In this document: positions 62,283 through 64,000 of the stretch, one piece after another
Layout: each line of letters begins with the position of its first letter
Position numbering within the stretch: position 1 is the first letter of the stretch
Source of the DNA: Trogon surrucura
Taxonomy: Eukaryota; Chordata; Aves; Trogoniformes; Trogonidae
Reading direction: 5' to 3'
Assembly (NCBI GenBank): GCA_020746105.1
Contig: CM036617.1
Location: 144,874,518 to 144,938,517 of the forward strand
Length of the DNA: 64,000 nucleotides
Notes under the pieces: model-generated
Databases searched by the model: none
The model's input: only the letters and a program-made list of their open reading frames with translations
Told to the model about the DNA's origin: nothing
Translations under genes and position numbers: made by a program

Positions 62283-62287
62283 GGGAC
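62283..62287. repeat. Target-site duplication, right copy (gggac)
   Basis: Exact copy of 61843-61847. Confidence 0.85.
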
Positions 62288-62374
62288 AGATGAAAACACT
62301 GTCAAGGGAGAGACCTGAGCAAGAGGTAGTTGCTCTGCAACAAAATCACTTAGTACTTCTTTGGGAATTAAGAT

Positions 62375-62555
62375 GAGGAGGGACTACTGGAGGTCATCTA
62401 GGCCAATTCCCTTGGCCATAACTTTAAATTTGGTTCAGGTTGCTCAAAACTTACCAAGTTTTGAAACTCACTGAGGATGGAGGTTTCACTGCATCTTGGA
62501 GCTTTGCTGACATTGAACTGTTCCCATCGTGAAAATGGTTTTTTTTTACGTCACA
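62375..62555 (-). mobile_element. Degraded CR1 3' UTR remnant
   Basis: The plus strand keeps ctggaggtcatctaggccaa, a ttcaggttgctcaaaac block and a gaggatggaggtttcactgc block in antisense CR1 order. The terminal octamers are lost. Confidence 0.65.
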
Positions 62556-64000
62556 TTAGAGAAGATACAGGACTCATAATTACAAACCTAAAATTTCAGG
62601 CTCAGAACTTCTTCCTTCCCACACAAGAAGATTAAGACTGGGGCTATGCACAGCTGCAAACCTGGAACAGAAATCTAAGATTAATAATATATTCCCTAGT
62701 TTCAAATCTACATAAAGATGCTCTTCTGCTGCAAATGTCTAAAATACACAGCAGCACACTAGGGTTTGCAGATAAAAAATGTTAAAAGTGAAATAATCAA
62801 AACGTCCTGATCACGATCTGTAAGAGAGAGAGAAAATGAGCATGAATATACAGCAAATTTTCCTGACAACCTCTTAACATCGCATTCAGACCAAATAAAA
62901 TCCCATTATCTGTTTTTGGCCCTTAAGATAAACATGCTGCATTACTTTACAGTTTCCTGTGACTCTGAAGTCTCCAGTGATAAATATTATCAAAATAGGT
63001 AAGGTTTTGTTTAAAATATAATGCCGGCAGTACTCTTGGGAGAAAAGATTTTGCACATTTATAAGCAGGCAATGCACGTATTACAATGTAAAGCTAGATT
63101 GCAGAAGACTAGCAGTTTCCTTGTTGAGCCTTCCCATCCAGATGCTACTCTAGCAAGACATGAGAGGAAAATACATCTCTAATTTCAGCTGTTAGGACAG
63201 CAACAAAGTTCCCCCAGTCAGGTGTGCCTGCTAGTATGTTAAAAAAACCTGGAATGTGAGGTTCTGCCACACTTCTGGCCTAAGCATATTCACCAGCTAT
63301 TTCTGTATGTTGTTATAATCAAAAGGTATATCTGTATAATTTTTCTTAGCCCCATAAGCCTTCAGAGTGTCTGCCTTACTCATTTTAAACTTGATTGTAA
63401 AGATGCTTTTCCTCTCTGCAAAGGCTTATTTGCACACTGAAAAAGTATCTGCACATGGCATTGTAGATGCAGACCTGCAAAGGCTCCTTCACACAGACAC
63501 CTGGTGCAGTAATGCAGGGATCGTAATTGATGAGAAATTCTGACTTCAATGGAAATACCTTTCGTGATGCATCCTAGAATTTCTTAATTGCCTTCAAGTC
63601 TTGTCCTACTGATGTCTCGTAAGCAAGCAATATATGGAGTCCTCATCTATATTATTTTCTAGTCCAGGAACACAGTAGAGAAGAGAAATTCTTACTGATC
63701 TCTAAATATGTACTCTTATGCTTAATTTATTTAATCTCATTTCTACAATTCTAGTCCTCCAGTTTGCCCTGCTTTTTGTTTGATTTCCCAGTCTTTCTGT
63801 GGAAGGCTGTTTAATGAACTAATGATACAACTCTTGGTTATCGTAGCCAAATAAGCAGTCCTTCTAGAAGTGACAGTTTCTCGTTTCAATTCCTGGTACT
63901 TTGGCAATGAGAAAAAATCAAACTAAACCACGTGCAACCAGATATTCTTGCCCTCTTCACCAGAAGAAACAACATTTTATGTAGGATACTACAATAGATA
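62556..64000. other. Intergenic, nothing recognised
   Basis: A/T-rich sequence with no gene or repeat that I can support up to the window end. Confidence 0.4.

Overview
This window is vertebrate nuclear DNA, almost certainly from a bird. The evidence is its many CR1 LINE fragments (3' ends with ATTCTATGAT-type octamer repeats, CR1 reverse-transcriptase reading frames), two retroviral-type solo LTRs of kinds I recall as common in non-galliform birds, and an intronless Kv1 potassium-channel gene with a GC-rich, CpG-dense 5' end. The species cannot be fixed from the sequence alone.

The only well-supported protein-coding gene is KCNA6 (Kv1.6), on the minus strand at 33535-35106. It lies in one exon and appears intact, with the T1 domain, six transmembrane segments, the TTVGYGD filter, the PVP hinge and a C-terminal LTEV PDZ ligand. 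Its 5' half and upstream flank form a CpG island with CA/TG microsatellites and a G-quadruplex motif. In tetrapods KCNA6 is clustered with KCNA1 and KCNA5 (established knowledge). Neither partner is visible here, so they probably lie outside the window.

The rest is intergenic sequence and repeats. Region 1-33 kb (downstream of KCNA6) holds a CR1 tail, a 1.1-kb solo LTR with a 5-bp target duplication (2908-4036), two very old CR1/L3-like LINE relics (about 6.3-7.1 and 24.8-25.3 kb), short CR1 tails at 12.4 and 15.7 kb, an unidentified decayed coding-like stretch (about 16.3-17.7 kb) and a 0.9-kb CR1 at 27.1-28.0 kb. Region 36-64 kb (upstream of KCNA6) holds a 43-bp tandem duplication, CR1 fragments at 38.6, 45.2-45.8, 51.7-52.5, 54.7, 56.8-57.6, 60.9-61.7 and 62.4 kb, a diverged G/T-rich tandem region (42.4-43.3 kb), and a second solo LTR with a perfect 5-bp target duplication (61848-62282).

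I found no RNA genes, CRISPR arrays or operon-like structures and no convincing new biological system. The items most worth checking are the unidentified decayed frame at 16.3-17.7 kb, the palindrome and octamer cluster about 1.3 kb past the KCNA6 stop, the duplicated YY1-like element upstream of KCNA6, and the two clean solo LTR insertions.
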